A program made the translations under genes and the position numbers. The notes beneath the pieces are model-generated. The model searched no databases and had not been told where the DNA came from. It was given only the letters and a program-made list of their open reading frames with translations. Positions 47,420-57,145 of a stretch of DNA of 64,000 nucleotides are shown piece by piece. Numbering within the stretch: the first letter of the stretch is position 1; every line of letters starts with the position of its first letter. This stretch comes from Dendrobium chrysotoxum (lineage: Eukaryota > Streptophyta > Magnoliopsida > Asparagales > Orchidaceae). The stretch lies in assembly GCA_019925795.1 (NCBI GenBank), contig CM034309.1:17044729-17108728 (forward strand), read 5' to 3'.

Positions 47420-48093
47420 TGTTATGCCCCAGGATCTTATTATCTTTAATATTATTTTTAACTCATTATGTTCATTTATCAACCAATAATTCTTTTATTT
47501 ACAATAAGATTAATAAATATTCAGAGCTGATTAATTACATTAAAAAATTAATAAATATCAGAAAATCATAATTCATATTACAATAGCCCATAATTACATC
47601 ATGTCAATAGAGTACAAAATAGTATATATAATTACCACTATAGCCTGCAAAAGAATATATATAAACCCAATGAAACTGAAATAAAACCATGCATGTTGTC
47701 AAATGCCTCATCCCATGGGGTCTTTACCCTTTTCTATAAATATGTAAAAACTACGTAATGAGCAAAAGCTCCAACAAGTAACTAAAGTCCTACAACTGAA
47801 ATCAATACAATGAAAAGAAAAAAAGTATGCTTTGAATCAATATAAGAAAGTCTATATTACATTAATATATGCTAATTGTAGTAGTTATATGCAACAATTT
47901 AGCCTTCCATAACACATCATATCTCAATTTGTTACATTATCAATCACATTATTTATAATAATGACATGTATCCGCTACAATAATAGTAATCAACTATAGT
48001 AAGTGATAATAATGTTCCATCTGAATATCAATACAATATCATTGATCAGGGGTAGTATTAGCATCAGTGTCAATTACAGTTCAGCATTAGTAT

Positions 48094-49529
48094 TGTTGCG
48101 GGCTAGAATATTCGCGACGATAGAGTTAGAATTTTACGTCTTAGCGTTGCACGAATATCTAGCTCACACATAGAGAACACAAGATTTTTACATGGAAAAC
48201 CCTGAAAAGGGGAAAAACCACGGGGCCTGGCCCAGTTGAAAGTGATTTCACTAGAATTTGAGTAGGTTACAGCGGGCTGAGTCGTCCTTGAGGGCGATCA
48301 GATTACAAATGTCAACCTTAGACTTATAGTGAAGGTTCGATGTTGCATTGGCAGAACTTCGGGGTCACCCGGTGATCTAGCAGACTTTCGGGCCCTAGGT
48401 GGTGGTATGGAAGAACTCGGGGCCTTAGACGGTGGTTCGGCGGAGTTGAGGACGTCAGGTAGTGGTTCAGCGGAGCTCAAGGCCTTAGGCAATGGTCCGA
48501 CAGAGTGCAGGGCCTCAAGTGGTGGTCCGACGGACTGTTGGGCCTCAGATGGTGGTCCGGCAGAGTGCAGGACCTCAGGTGGTGGTCCGGCAAAGAGCAG
48601 GGACTCAGGTGGTGGTCCGGCGAAGAGCAGGGCCTTAGGTGGTGGTCCGGCCAAGTGCAGGGCCTCAGTTGGTGGTCTGGCGAAGTGCAGGGCCTCAGGT
48701 GGTGGTCTGGCGAAGAGCAGGGACTCAGGTGGTGGTCTAGCAAAGAGCAGGGCCTCAGGTGGTGGTCCGGCGAAGAGCAGGGCCTCAGTTGGTAGTCCGG
48801 CGAAGAGCAGGGCCTCGGGTGGTGGTCCGGCGAAGTGCAGGGCCTCCGGTAGTGGTTCGGCAAAGAGGAGGGCCTCCGGTGGTGGTCCGGCGAAGTGCAG
48901 GGCCTCAGGTGGTGGTCTGGCAAAGAGCAGGGCCTTAGGTGGTGGTCGGTGAAGTGCAGGGCCTCAGGTGGTGGTCCGGCGGTGATCGAGGAGGAGCAAG
49001 GAGGCAAGAGCTCTCTCTTTCTCTCTTAGGATTAGGGCCCTTTTTTAAGAGGAGAGGGGGCTCTATTTATAGATTTTTGTGAGTGGCATGGCCCGTAAAT
49101 TGGTGGAAGATCAATGGTAGTTAGGGAGTGGTTTGAATGGACGACCGATGTTGAATCCCTTGATCGAGGACCATTTGCTGGATATTTGAAGGCCTTAGAA
49201 ATATCAGATTTTGGCAATCTTGAGCTCTTTAGATTCGTCTCGTCGAGACGCTCGATTCGACTATAAGCATGTTGCATTTGGAGACCATTTGGTAACCCAA
49301 ATTATGGTTTGAACCTTCCAATAGCGCTTCAAACCCTTGATTTGGACCCATATGGGCTCGGATCGGGTTGAATTTGGTGTCGTTGGGTTCGTATTTCTTA
49401 GACGCTCAGTTCAACTATAAATTTGCTGAAATCAGAGTTCGGATGGTCCAAAATTTAATTTTAGAAGCTTCTAACTTGGGTTTGCCTCGAGATTCGTGCC
49501 CGATCAAGATAATTTTTAAGGATGTATCA
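48094..49529 (-). mobile_element. 3' LTR of the Tat element
   Basis: TGTTGCGGGCTAG...GATGTATCA on the + strand. Contains GGGCCTGGCCCAG, a 30-bp minisatellite (48340-48985; unit about GGCCTCAGGTGGTGGTCCGG plus CGAAGAGCAG), TCTCTCTTTCTCTCTTAGG and a conserved tail. Confidence 0.88.
48340..48985. repeat. 30-bp minisatellite in the 3' LTR
   Basis: About 21 units; consensus about GGCCTCAGGTGGTGGTCCGG followed by CGAAGAGCAG. The long frames on both strands (decapeptides such as RASGGGPAKS on the + strand) follow from the 30-bp period. Confidence 0.95.
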
Positions 49530-49546
49530 GTTGCCCCCCTATTTTT
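49530..49546 (-). other. Polypurine tract of the Tat element
   Basis: Written on the + strand GTTGCCCCCCTATTTTT; on the element strand a purine tract ending GGGGGGCAAC directly before the 3' LTR. The decayed copy has the same at 39983-39998. Confidence 0.7.
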
Positions 49547-49759
49547 GGACGTCGAATGTCTAAAAGTTCAAAAATATATGTCCCAGCTCTCGGGGAATTT
49601 TTTGACTCGACTTGAAATTTACAAATAACCAATCATGCTTGTAGAGGTCCTAAACAGCTTCGAAAGTGTCAAAATTGGGTCCAGAATGTCGAAAAACGGT
49701 TCCGTGGACCCCAAAAATGTCCGATTTGACTTTTTCGGGTCCACAATTGGGCCCGAAAA

Positions 49760-50010
49760 TGGACCAGGACGGACAAGCCGCCGGCGACACCTGCCGACCT
49801 CCGCCGGCCGTTGCAGCGGCACCGCCGCGCGTTGCCCCGTGCAAACGCGCGCTGCCTCGCGCGAACGTGTGCTGCCCGCTCCTCCCCGGTTCCGCTGGCC
49901 CGCTGACTCGCTCCACCTAGCTGACCCGCGCAGAGGCGCCTGCCCGGCACTGCCCGCGTGGTCTCTCGCTGCCCACAGGTCATGGCTGACCGCTGGGGTT
50001 TGGCTAACCG
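49760..50010. other. GC-rich CpG block inside the Tat element
   Basis: About 250 bp with very high GC and CpG content (GCCGCCGGCGACACC, CGCGCGCTGCCTCGCGCG) that stands out from the rest of the window except the PPR gene. Frames are open on several strands only because stops are rare at this composition. It lies directly upstream (+ strand) of a TATA box. Confidence 0.7.
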
Positions 50011-50053
50011 ACAGCCCAATTTTTTTTTTTCATAACTTCCCTGGCCTCATTTC

Positions 50054-50063
50054 CTATAAATAG
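50054..50063 (+). promoter_or_regulatory. Antisense TATA box in the Tat element
   Basis: CTATAAATAG followed by ACCCCTAGGGGGTATGGGCT and a pyrimidine-rich patch. The decayed copy has CTATAAATA at 40457-40465 followed by CCCTCTTGGGG at the same distance class from its LTR. Orientation is opposite to gag. Antisense ORFs between pol and the 3' LTR are known in some Tat elements; no ORF survives here. Confidence 0.45.
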
Positions 50064-50099
50064 ACCCCTAGGGGGTATGGGCTCCTTGCACCTCTCTTC

Positions 50100-50640
50100 T
50101 TCTCCTCCCTTCTTCTTTCATTTGAGGCCTTCCCCTGGCCCTGTACAGGCGGCATCACCTGTTCAGGCCCAGGGCCCCTCTCTGCAAGAAGGGGGTTCCC
50201 CTTTTGTCCTCTCTTCTTTCATTTGAGGCCTTCCGCTGGCCCTAGACAGGTGGTATCCCCTTTCCAGGCTAGGGCCCCTCTCTGCAAGAAGGAGGTTCCA
50301 CCCCCTCTATCCTTCTTCCCTTCTGCCCTCTCTTCTTTCATTTGAGGCCTTCCCCTGGCCCTAGACAGGTGGTATCCCTTGTCCAGGCCAGGGCCCCTTT
50401 CTGAAAGAAGGAGGTTCCTCCCCCTCTATCCTTCTTCCCTTCTGCCCTCTCTTCTTTCATTTGAGGCCTTCCCCTGGCCCTAGACAGGTGGTATCCCCTG
50501 TCCAGGCCAGGGCCCCTCTCTGCAAGAAGGAGGTTCTCTCCATTTTTCTTCAATTCTCCCTCACGCTGAGGCATTCCCCTAGGCCATTTTAGGTGGTATC
50601 TACTGTGCGGTCTAGGGCCCCTCACTGAGCAGGAGTCTTC
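50100..50640. repeat. 100-120 bp tandem repeat, five units
   Basis: Units begin CTTCTTTCATTTGAGGCC and include CCCCTGGCCCTAGACAGG, GGCCAGGGCCCCTCTCTGC and AAGAAGGAGGTTCC. Starts fall near 50114, 50214, 50335, 50454 and, diverged, 50560. Confidence 0.9.
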
Positions 50641-50689
50641 TATTCTTTTCTTGAGAGATTATGCAGAGGCCCGACGTCGATCGGTGGAA

Positions 50690-51310
50690 TTTTGGCAATA
50701 GACGAAAGTCGAATGAGGGTCGGGCGACGGGAAGAAGTCTGATGTCGGGTAAAAGTTTAATGTCGGGTAGAAGTTCAATGTTGGGAAGAAGTACAACATC
50801 GGGTAAGAGTCCGATGAAAGTCCATTGATCGGTAGTAGTCCGATGACGGGTAGGAACTCAGTGTCGGGCAGAATTCCGATGAATGTCCCGTGACAGGTAG
50901 AAATCCAACAATAGGAGGAAGCTCGGCATCGGGTAGAAGTCCGACGAAAGTCCCACGATGGGCAGAAGTCCTTCAACGGGAGGAAGCTCAACGTCGGGTA
51001 TAAGTCCATCGTCGAGTAGAGATCCGACGAAAGTCCGTCAATCGGTAGTAGTCTGATGAAGGGTAGGAACTCGACATCGGGTAGAAGTCCTATGAAAGTG
51101 CGACGATCTGTAGTAGTTCGACGATGGGTAGGAACTCGGCATCGGGTAGAAGTCCAACGAAAGTCCCTTGACAGGCATAAGTCCCGTAATAGGAGGAAAC
51201 TCAGTGTCGGGCAGAAGTCTGACGAAAGTCCATCGACGGGCAGAAGTACAAAATCGGGTAGAAATCTGATGAGAGTTCGCTGAATGGTAAAACCCTGATG
51301 ACGGGTAGAA
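50690..51310. repeat. 65-bp tandem repeat array
   Basis: Units of about 65 bp made of two similar halves with the core TCGGGTAGAAGTCCGACGAA; clear starts (CTCRRYRTCGGGYAGAA) near 50869, 50933, 50998, 51068, 51133 and 51198. The - strand frames rich in F/Y/P/S are products of the repeat. Confidence 0.85.
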
Positions 51311-51329
51311 GTTCATTGTCGAGGACTTC

Positions 51330-51620
51330 TTGATGGCATGAGCCTATATGGAAGAGGTCGAGAGAACCCACTAAGGATGTATGACATATCCGAGGTTATT
51401 TGTCAGAACCCTGCTCGATGATGTTAACATGTGTGGAAGAGGTCGAGAGAATCCACCAAGGATGTATGACCTATCCGAGGTTGTATGTCAGAGCCCTGCT
51501 TGATGACGTTAACCTGTGTGGAAGAGGTTGAGAGAATCCACTAAGGATGTATGACCTATCCGAGGTTGTATGTCAAAGCCCTGCTCGATGACGTTAACCT
51601 GTGTGAAAGAGGTCGGATCG
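51330..51620. repeat. 85-bp tandem repeat, about 3.3 units
   Basis: Units contain GTGGAAGAGGTCGAGAGAAT, AAGGATGTATGACCTATCC and CCCTGCTCGATGACGTTAAC; starts near 51346, 51431, 51516 and 51601. Confidence 0.9.
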
Positions 51621-51649
51621 AATCCCCCTGGGATTGATCATTCAATGAT

Positions 51650-52002
51650 TGAGACACAATAAAGATTGCATATTTCTTGAATCAAGGATGAAGAGACTAT
51701 ATTTATCAGTAGTTTTTTATTTTCACCATTCTTTATTCTTTTTAAAGAAGTAAACACATTAATTTGATAACTTTCTAGTACAATCTAGGAATAGAAGTAT
51801 TACACCATGCTATAAGATACATATACAGGGACAACACAATGTTCAACTTGGAAGAAAAAACTAGGGGTATCAAAGAGACACCCTACTTGAAAAAGAGACA
51901 CCACAAAACAAGACGACTACCATTACTAACACAGATGCTTATACTATGTGATCATTTGATTTCACCAACCATTTGAATGTTATTTAATGGTTATCTTTAC
52001 TG
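51650..52002. other. Spacer between gag and the arrays
   Basis: About 350 bp of AT-rich DNA where pol would follow gag in an autonomous element. No pol motif was recognised. Confidence 0.55.
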
Positions 52003-53497
52003 TTGCTGCTTTTGCCCCCCAGCATTATCTCGAGTAAGTGGGATTTGAATGAATTGACGAAGATATCCTTGTCGGATTGGCCTCTCAATCTCATCCTTGA
52101 GTTATTTGCAAGCTTCAGTAGTGTGTCCACGACTATGATGGAAATGACAGTATTGATCTTGATTCTCTATGTTCGGCTTCAAAGGATTAGGTCACTTAAC
52201 ATTTTCTTGATCTCGGATGGCCATCAATACATTCACTCGAGAGGCATTGAGTGGTGTATACTCCTCATCTTGTCGAAACTCATGCCATGGTACTGGGGGT
52301 CTAGGAGAGAAGTTTTTCTTTCGTTGTGAGAATGAGTCCTCCATTGTAGGGGCTTTGCGCTTTCCGGGAGTTTGTTTAAATTGCTTTTTGTGGGCACTAA
52401 TAGCTTCATCCACTGATATTTATGCCTCCACATGATGGATCAGGTCAGCATATGAGGGAACAGTGTTTCGCATAAGTGCTGAATAAAAATGCCCAGGACG
52501 GAGGCCTCCAAGGAAAACTCCTCGTAGTAATTTAGGATACACTCCCGGAATTTGTTGAGCCTCGATGGAAAATCATTAGAAATACTCCTTAAGTGATTCT
52601 CCTTCATTCTGGTGAATCCTAGAGAGGTGGAAAGAGTCTTTAATTATTCTTCGATTGGCAACAAATTATTCGATGAACACCTTGGCCAATTTGAAGAACA
52701 TGGAAATGGATCTAGCTGGGAGTGAGTAAAACCATGTTCGTACTTACCCTTTGGGGTGGCAGGAAAGACCTGACAAAGCAGTGCATCTGAGGCTCGCTAA
52801 ATGTGCATTATAGTTCTGTAGTGGTTGATATACTCGTACGGGTCAGATGTCCCATCATAGGAATCAATGCTGGGTAGTTTGAATCCTGTCGGGATAGGAT
52901 GCTGAAGAATGGCCTCAGTTAGAGGTGATGACTCGTAAAAATTCCATGGGCGAAGAGGTTGCCTCACACCTCCCCTAGAAAATTCTTCTTGGACCAGCCT
53001 TCATAGTTCATGCCTCAAGGCATTGCGAGGGAGCTCGGCAATATGTGGCCGGGCTAAGCTTTCGGGAGCGTCCGGAGAAATACGGTGTTCCTGATCTGCT
53101 CGCGAGGGATGGGTAGAGCTGGCGGTGTCAGCAAGTTCATCATCTTGGCGTGTCGGAGGATGTCTCCTTGGTGGAGGGAGAGGAAACTCAACATGGAGGT
53201 ATTCTGGCGGAATATCATCGACCCGTTGTGGATCCCGGGGGAGCAGAACCTCGTCAGGGGGTGCTAGAGTAGGTTGTCGGGTCTCTCGTAAGAGTTGAAG
53301 GATCTCCTTCTGGGAATCCTCCATCCTCATAATGCGATCTTCTAGGGACGGTCCTGAAGTCTCTTCTCCGATAAGGTTTCGACCACCGGGATGAAAGAGG
53401 CAGATGCCTGGTGTCCCTAATTCAGGGACCGATTCTGAGATTGATGTGAATTAGAGCAGGAGGCTCCCAGGATACGATTACTGCGCCTGTTGGCCAT
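52003..53497 (-). pseudogene. Tat-type gag, degenerate
   Basis: Starts MANRRSNRILGAS at 53497. Then a charged and Pro-rich region (53330-53001: MRMEDSQKEILQLL, PPPRRHPPTRQDDE), the capsid-like part with YDGTSDPYEYINHYRTIM near 52860, a segment rich in hydrophobics, DEAISAHKKQ, WHEFRQDEEYTPLN and finally a nucleocapsid motif CHFHHSRGHTTEAC followed by LKDEIERPIRQGYLRQFI. This order is typical of Tat-lineage Gag. Internal stops and a frameshift near 52440 break it. Nothing of protease follows. Confidence 0.82.
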
Positions 53498-53530
53498 TGT
53501 GGTGGTGCTTAAGGATAGTGGGACTGGCAG

Positions 53531-53552
53531 CTTCCCACAGACGACGTCAAAC
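53531..53552 (-). other. Primer-site-like segment of the Tat element
   Basis: In element sense directly after the 5' LTR: GTTTGACGTCGTCTGTGGGA. Many Tat-type elements read TTTGGCGCCGTCTGTGGG at this place, so two CpG-related changes would explain the difference. The matching tRNA was not determined. Confidence 0.6.
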
Positions 53553-55089
53553 TGTTACGGGCTAGAATATACACGATGATAAAGTTTGAATTTTACATCT
53601 TAGCATTGCACGAATATCTAGCTCACACACAAAGAACACAAGATTTTTACGTGGAAAACCCTAAAAAGGGGAAAAACCACGGGGCCTGGCCCAGTTGAAA
53701 GTGATTTCACTAGAATTTGAGTAGGTTACAGCGAGCTGACTCGTCCTTGAGGGCGATCAGATTACAAATGGAAACCTTAGACTTATAGTGAAGGTTTGAT
53801 GTTGCATTGGCAGAACTTCAGGTTCACCCGATGGTCTAGCAGACTTTCGGGCCCTAGGTGGTGGTATGGCAGAACTCTGGGCCTTAGACGGTGGGTCGAC
53901 GGAGTTGAGGGCATCAAGTAGTGGTTCGGTGGAGCTCAGAGCCTTAGGCGATGGTCCGGCAGAGTGCAGGGCCTCATGTGGTGGTCCGGCGGAGTGTTGG
54001 GCCTCAGATGGTGGTCCGGTAGAGTGCAGGACCTCAGGTGGTGGTTCGACAAAGAGCAGGGCCTCGGGTGGTGGTCTGATGAAGTGGAGGGCCTCAGGTG
54101 GTGGTCCGGCGAAGAGCAGGGCCTCAGGTGGTGGTCCGGCGAAGATCAGGGCCTCAGGTGGTGGTCTGGCAAAGTGCAGGGCCTCAGGTGGTGGTCCGGC
54201 GAAGAGCAGGGCCTCAGGTGGTGGTCCAGCGAAGAGCAGAGCCTCAGGTGGTGGTCCGGTGAAGAGCAGGGCCTTAGGTGGTGGTCAGGTGAAGAGCAGA
54301 GCCTCAGGTGGTGGTCCAGCGAAGAGCAGGGCCTCGGGTGGTGGTCCGGCGAAGTGCAGGGCCTGCGATGGTGGTCCGGCGAAGAGTAGGGCCTCCGGTG
54401 GTGGTCCGGTGAAGTGCAGGGCCTCCGGTGGTGGTCTGGCAAAGAGCAGGGCCTCAGGTGGTGGTCCGGTGAAGTGCAGAGCCTTAGGTGGTGGTCTGGC
54501 GGAGCAACGGCGTCAAACGGTGGTTCGGCGGAACTTCGATGGTGGTCGAGGAGGAGCAAGGAGGCAAGAGCTCTCTCTTTCTCTCTTAGGATTAGGGCCC
54601 TTTTTTAAGAGGAGAGGGGGCTCTATTTATAGATTTTCATGAGTGGCATGGCCCGTAAATAGGTGGAAGATCAATGGTAGTTAGGGAGTGGTTTGAATGG
54701 ACGACCGATGTTGAATCCCTTGATCGTGGACCATTTGCTAGACATTTGAAGGCCTTAGAAATATCGAATTTTGGCAATCTTGAGCTCGTTGGATTCGTCT
54801 CATAGAGACACTCGATTTGACTATAAGAATGTCACATTTGGAGTCTGTTTGGTAACCCAAATTATGGTTTGAACCTTCCAATAGTGCTTCAAACCCTTGA
54901 TTTGGACCCATATGGGCTCGGATCGGGTTGAATTTGGTGTCGTTGGGTTCATATTTCTGAGACTCTCCGTTCGACTATCAATTTGCTGAAATCGGAGTTC
55001 AGATGGTCCTAAATTTAATTTCGGAAGCTTCCAACTTAGGTTTGCCTCGAGATTCGTTCCCAATCAAGATAATTTTTAAGGATGTATCA
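53553..55089 (-). mobile_element. 5' LTR of the Tat element
   Basis: TGTTACGGGCTAG...GATGTATCA on the + strand, collinear with 48094-49529 with a few more minisatellite units (53805-54545). The two LTRs look very similar outside the array, with scattered transitions. Confidence 0.88.
53805..54545. repeat. 30-bp minisatellite in the 5' LTR
   Basis: About 24 units of the same 30-bp repeat as at 48340-48985. The 258-residue + strand frame and the - strand frame over it are repeat artefacts. Confidence 0.95.
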
Positions 55090-56195
55090 AGTATAATAAT
55101 AATATCAATATTAGCATCAAAAGTCATATCAGTAATAGGTAATTAGTAACATTGAACAACATCATTATAGTAATCAAATATTTAGAAGAGGGTATCGATC
55201 TTGCTCCTACTCTTATGACTCCCAGTTAGTCGCCCCTTATGACTCCCAATCAAAGAACTCCTTATAACTCCCCTTGAATCACGTGATAGTCACCTCAATT
55301 CTTTATAACTCACAATCAATCACTAAGTCCTTATAACTCCCATAAGTGAATTAGTGAATCTTGTGGGTATCACATAGGGTTATCATGTTAATTATATATC
55401 TGGTATCAATTAATACATTAGTTTCTTTCAAAACAACATTAGTAAAGTACATCCTTTCATTTTTAATTGAATCAGTATTACATCACACTATATATCAATC
55501 TTACCAGTATGAAATTCATTTACTATCAATCATTTCAACACATCTTACAATCACTTTTCACTTTAGTTTCAGTACACTTCTTCCCACACATTTCATAGAT
55601 AAATTCTTATGCCCAAATTTAATCAGTGGAAATACAATAAAATTATATCATACTATTCAAACTGATCAAATCTATAACATATTAAAAGTTATGTGGTGAA
55701 AGCTTATAAAATCAGGAGATAATATATTTTTGGCAAATTTATGAGAGATAAAATCTGTAGTAATTAAAACCATAAAAAATAAGAGTAAGAGATTAGTCAC
55801 TTACAATGATAAGAATACTTTTTATAATGGAAGCAATAGACAGAAAAGTATCGGAGAGCTTTCTCTCTCTTATTCTCTCTCTCTCCCCTTCCTCTCCCTT
55901 TCTCTTCCTCTCTCCCCCTTTCCTTCCCAGCCAAGCCACACGAAATGAAGCAGAGGGGTGAGGTAACGGTTAGGATATTTAAAATTATATATATATAAGT
56001 GGTCTAGTGCCACAATGCTCTGACCCAGTGTCACATCACCATAAGTGGAATTTAGATTTATTGTATAATAAAGATTCCAATGTTACGGTGGTAGTTTCTA
56101 GCATCATTGTGCTCTTAGAACTATCGCTTAAGCACTCATAATCTCAGTGCCTCAATGCTCTAATTCCAACAGAATTTCTAACATTTCATTTTAAA

Positions 56196-57145
56196 ATATG
56201 TTTTCATCTTTTGGGTTGTTACAGTATGGTCCCTCTAACCTTCATCGCTAGTCGACTACAATCCCTTCGATAATTGTCACTCTACCAGAATCCTTGGGAT
56301 ATCAATCATTGGCTAAATTTGATCCTCAGACCTCCACCGCCTATAATCTATTGTCCTCAAATCATTATTACCCGATTATGATTCTTCCAACCTCGGCCAC
56401 CTACCGACTACAGTCCCTCTAACCTCTATCACCCACTGATTATTATTTGTTTGACCTCTATGGCCCACTGAAAATGATCCATCAGACCTCCAACGCCCGA
56501 CACTAGCCCCTTTAACCTTTGTTGCCTGATTATAGTTCGTCCGACCTCAGTCATCTGACTATGGTCCTTCGAACCTTCGTCACTTGATACTAGTTATAAT
56601 AGCTCATTTTTGACCCAATTAAATAATTTATTTAGAGTCATTATAAATCAAATTCATAAATTATCTTTGCTATATGTTTTCATCTATTAGGTTATTACAC
56701 TATGGTCCCTCCAACCTTCATCGCAAGTTGACTACAGTCCCTCCGACAATTATCACCCTACCAAGATCCATAGGATCTCAGTCGCTCGCTATATCTAATC
56801 CTCAGACCTCCATCACCTATAATTTATGCTCCTCAAATCATTATTACCCAACTATGTTCTTCCAGCCTTGATCACCTACTGACGACATTCCCTCTAACCA
56901 TAAATTATAGTTTGCTTGACCTCTACAGCTAACTGAAAATGATCAATCAGACCTCCATCGCCCAATACTAGCCCCTTCAACCTTTGTTGCCTTATTATAG
57001 TTCGTCTGACCTCAGTCATCTAACTATGGTCCTTCGAACCTTCATCACTTGACACTAGTTGTAATAGCTTATACCCAATTAAAAAATTTCTTTAGAGTTA
57101 TTATAAGTCAAATTTAAAAATTATCTTTATTGTAATAAAGATATT
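56196..57145. repeat. 475-bp direct duplication with minisatellite
   Basis: Two collinear copies, 56196-56670 and 56671-57145. Each consists of about 28 bp of a family C LTR end (TATGTTTTCATC...GTTATTACA), about 365 bp of the CGACTAC...CCTCCGACC minisatellite, CACTAGT-like sequence and about 75 bp starting TATAATAGCTCA or TGTAATAGCTTA, which resembles a + strand family C start. Differences are scattered point changes. Confidence 0.8.

Larger units (their letters stand above)
48094..55089 (-). mobile_element. Ty3/Gypsy Tat-type element, gag only, non-autonomous
   Basis: Perfect 5-bp duplication AGTAT at 48089-48093 and 55090-55094. LTRs are 1436 bp (48094-49529) and 1537 bp (53553-55089). Orientation is set by gag on the - strand, a primer-site-like segment next to 53552 and a purine tract next to 49529. 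The 4-kb interior holds gag (53497-52003) and then three tandem-repeat arrays; protease, RT, RNase H and integrase are absent. It therefore depends on pol from elsewhere, like LARD-type elements. Tandem repeats near the 3' LTR are a known Tat/Ogre feature. Confidence 0.88.
47420..56223 (-). mobile_element. Family C LTR (solo), split by the Tat element
   Basis: In its own sense it starts TGTAACAACCCAAAAGATG at 56223 and ends GGGGCATAACA at 47420. Outside the Tat insertion only about 1.8 kb remain (47420-48088 and 55095-56223), with the inverted AGTTATAAGG segments at 55220-55340 and the TTTAGTTACTTG block seen at 6980. Since it has one LTR and no internal region it looks like a solo LTR. Flanking duplication is unclear (TATTG against TATGG). 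Confidence 0.55.

Noticed and set aside
48329..49007. Long frames on both strands over the LTR minisatellite (likewise 53866-54642 and 41972-42520)
   Set aside because: The 30-bp period is a multiple of three, so a stop-free unit keeps frames open. There is no domain, and the peptides are pure repeats.
50659..51316. - strand F/Y/P/S-rich frames (116 and 92 codons) as secreted repeat proteins
   Set aside because: They only reflect the 65-bp tandem repeat. No start context or conservation is seen.
47420..56223. A complete two-LTR family C element
   Set aside because: Outside the nested Tat element only about 1.8 kb of one LTR is present, without internal region, so a solo LTR is the simpler reading.
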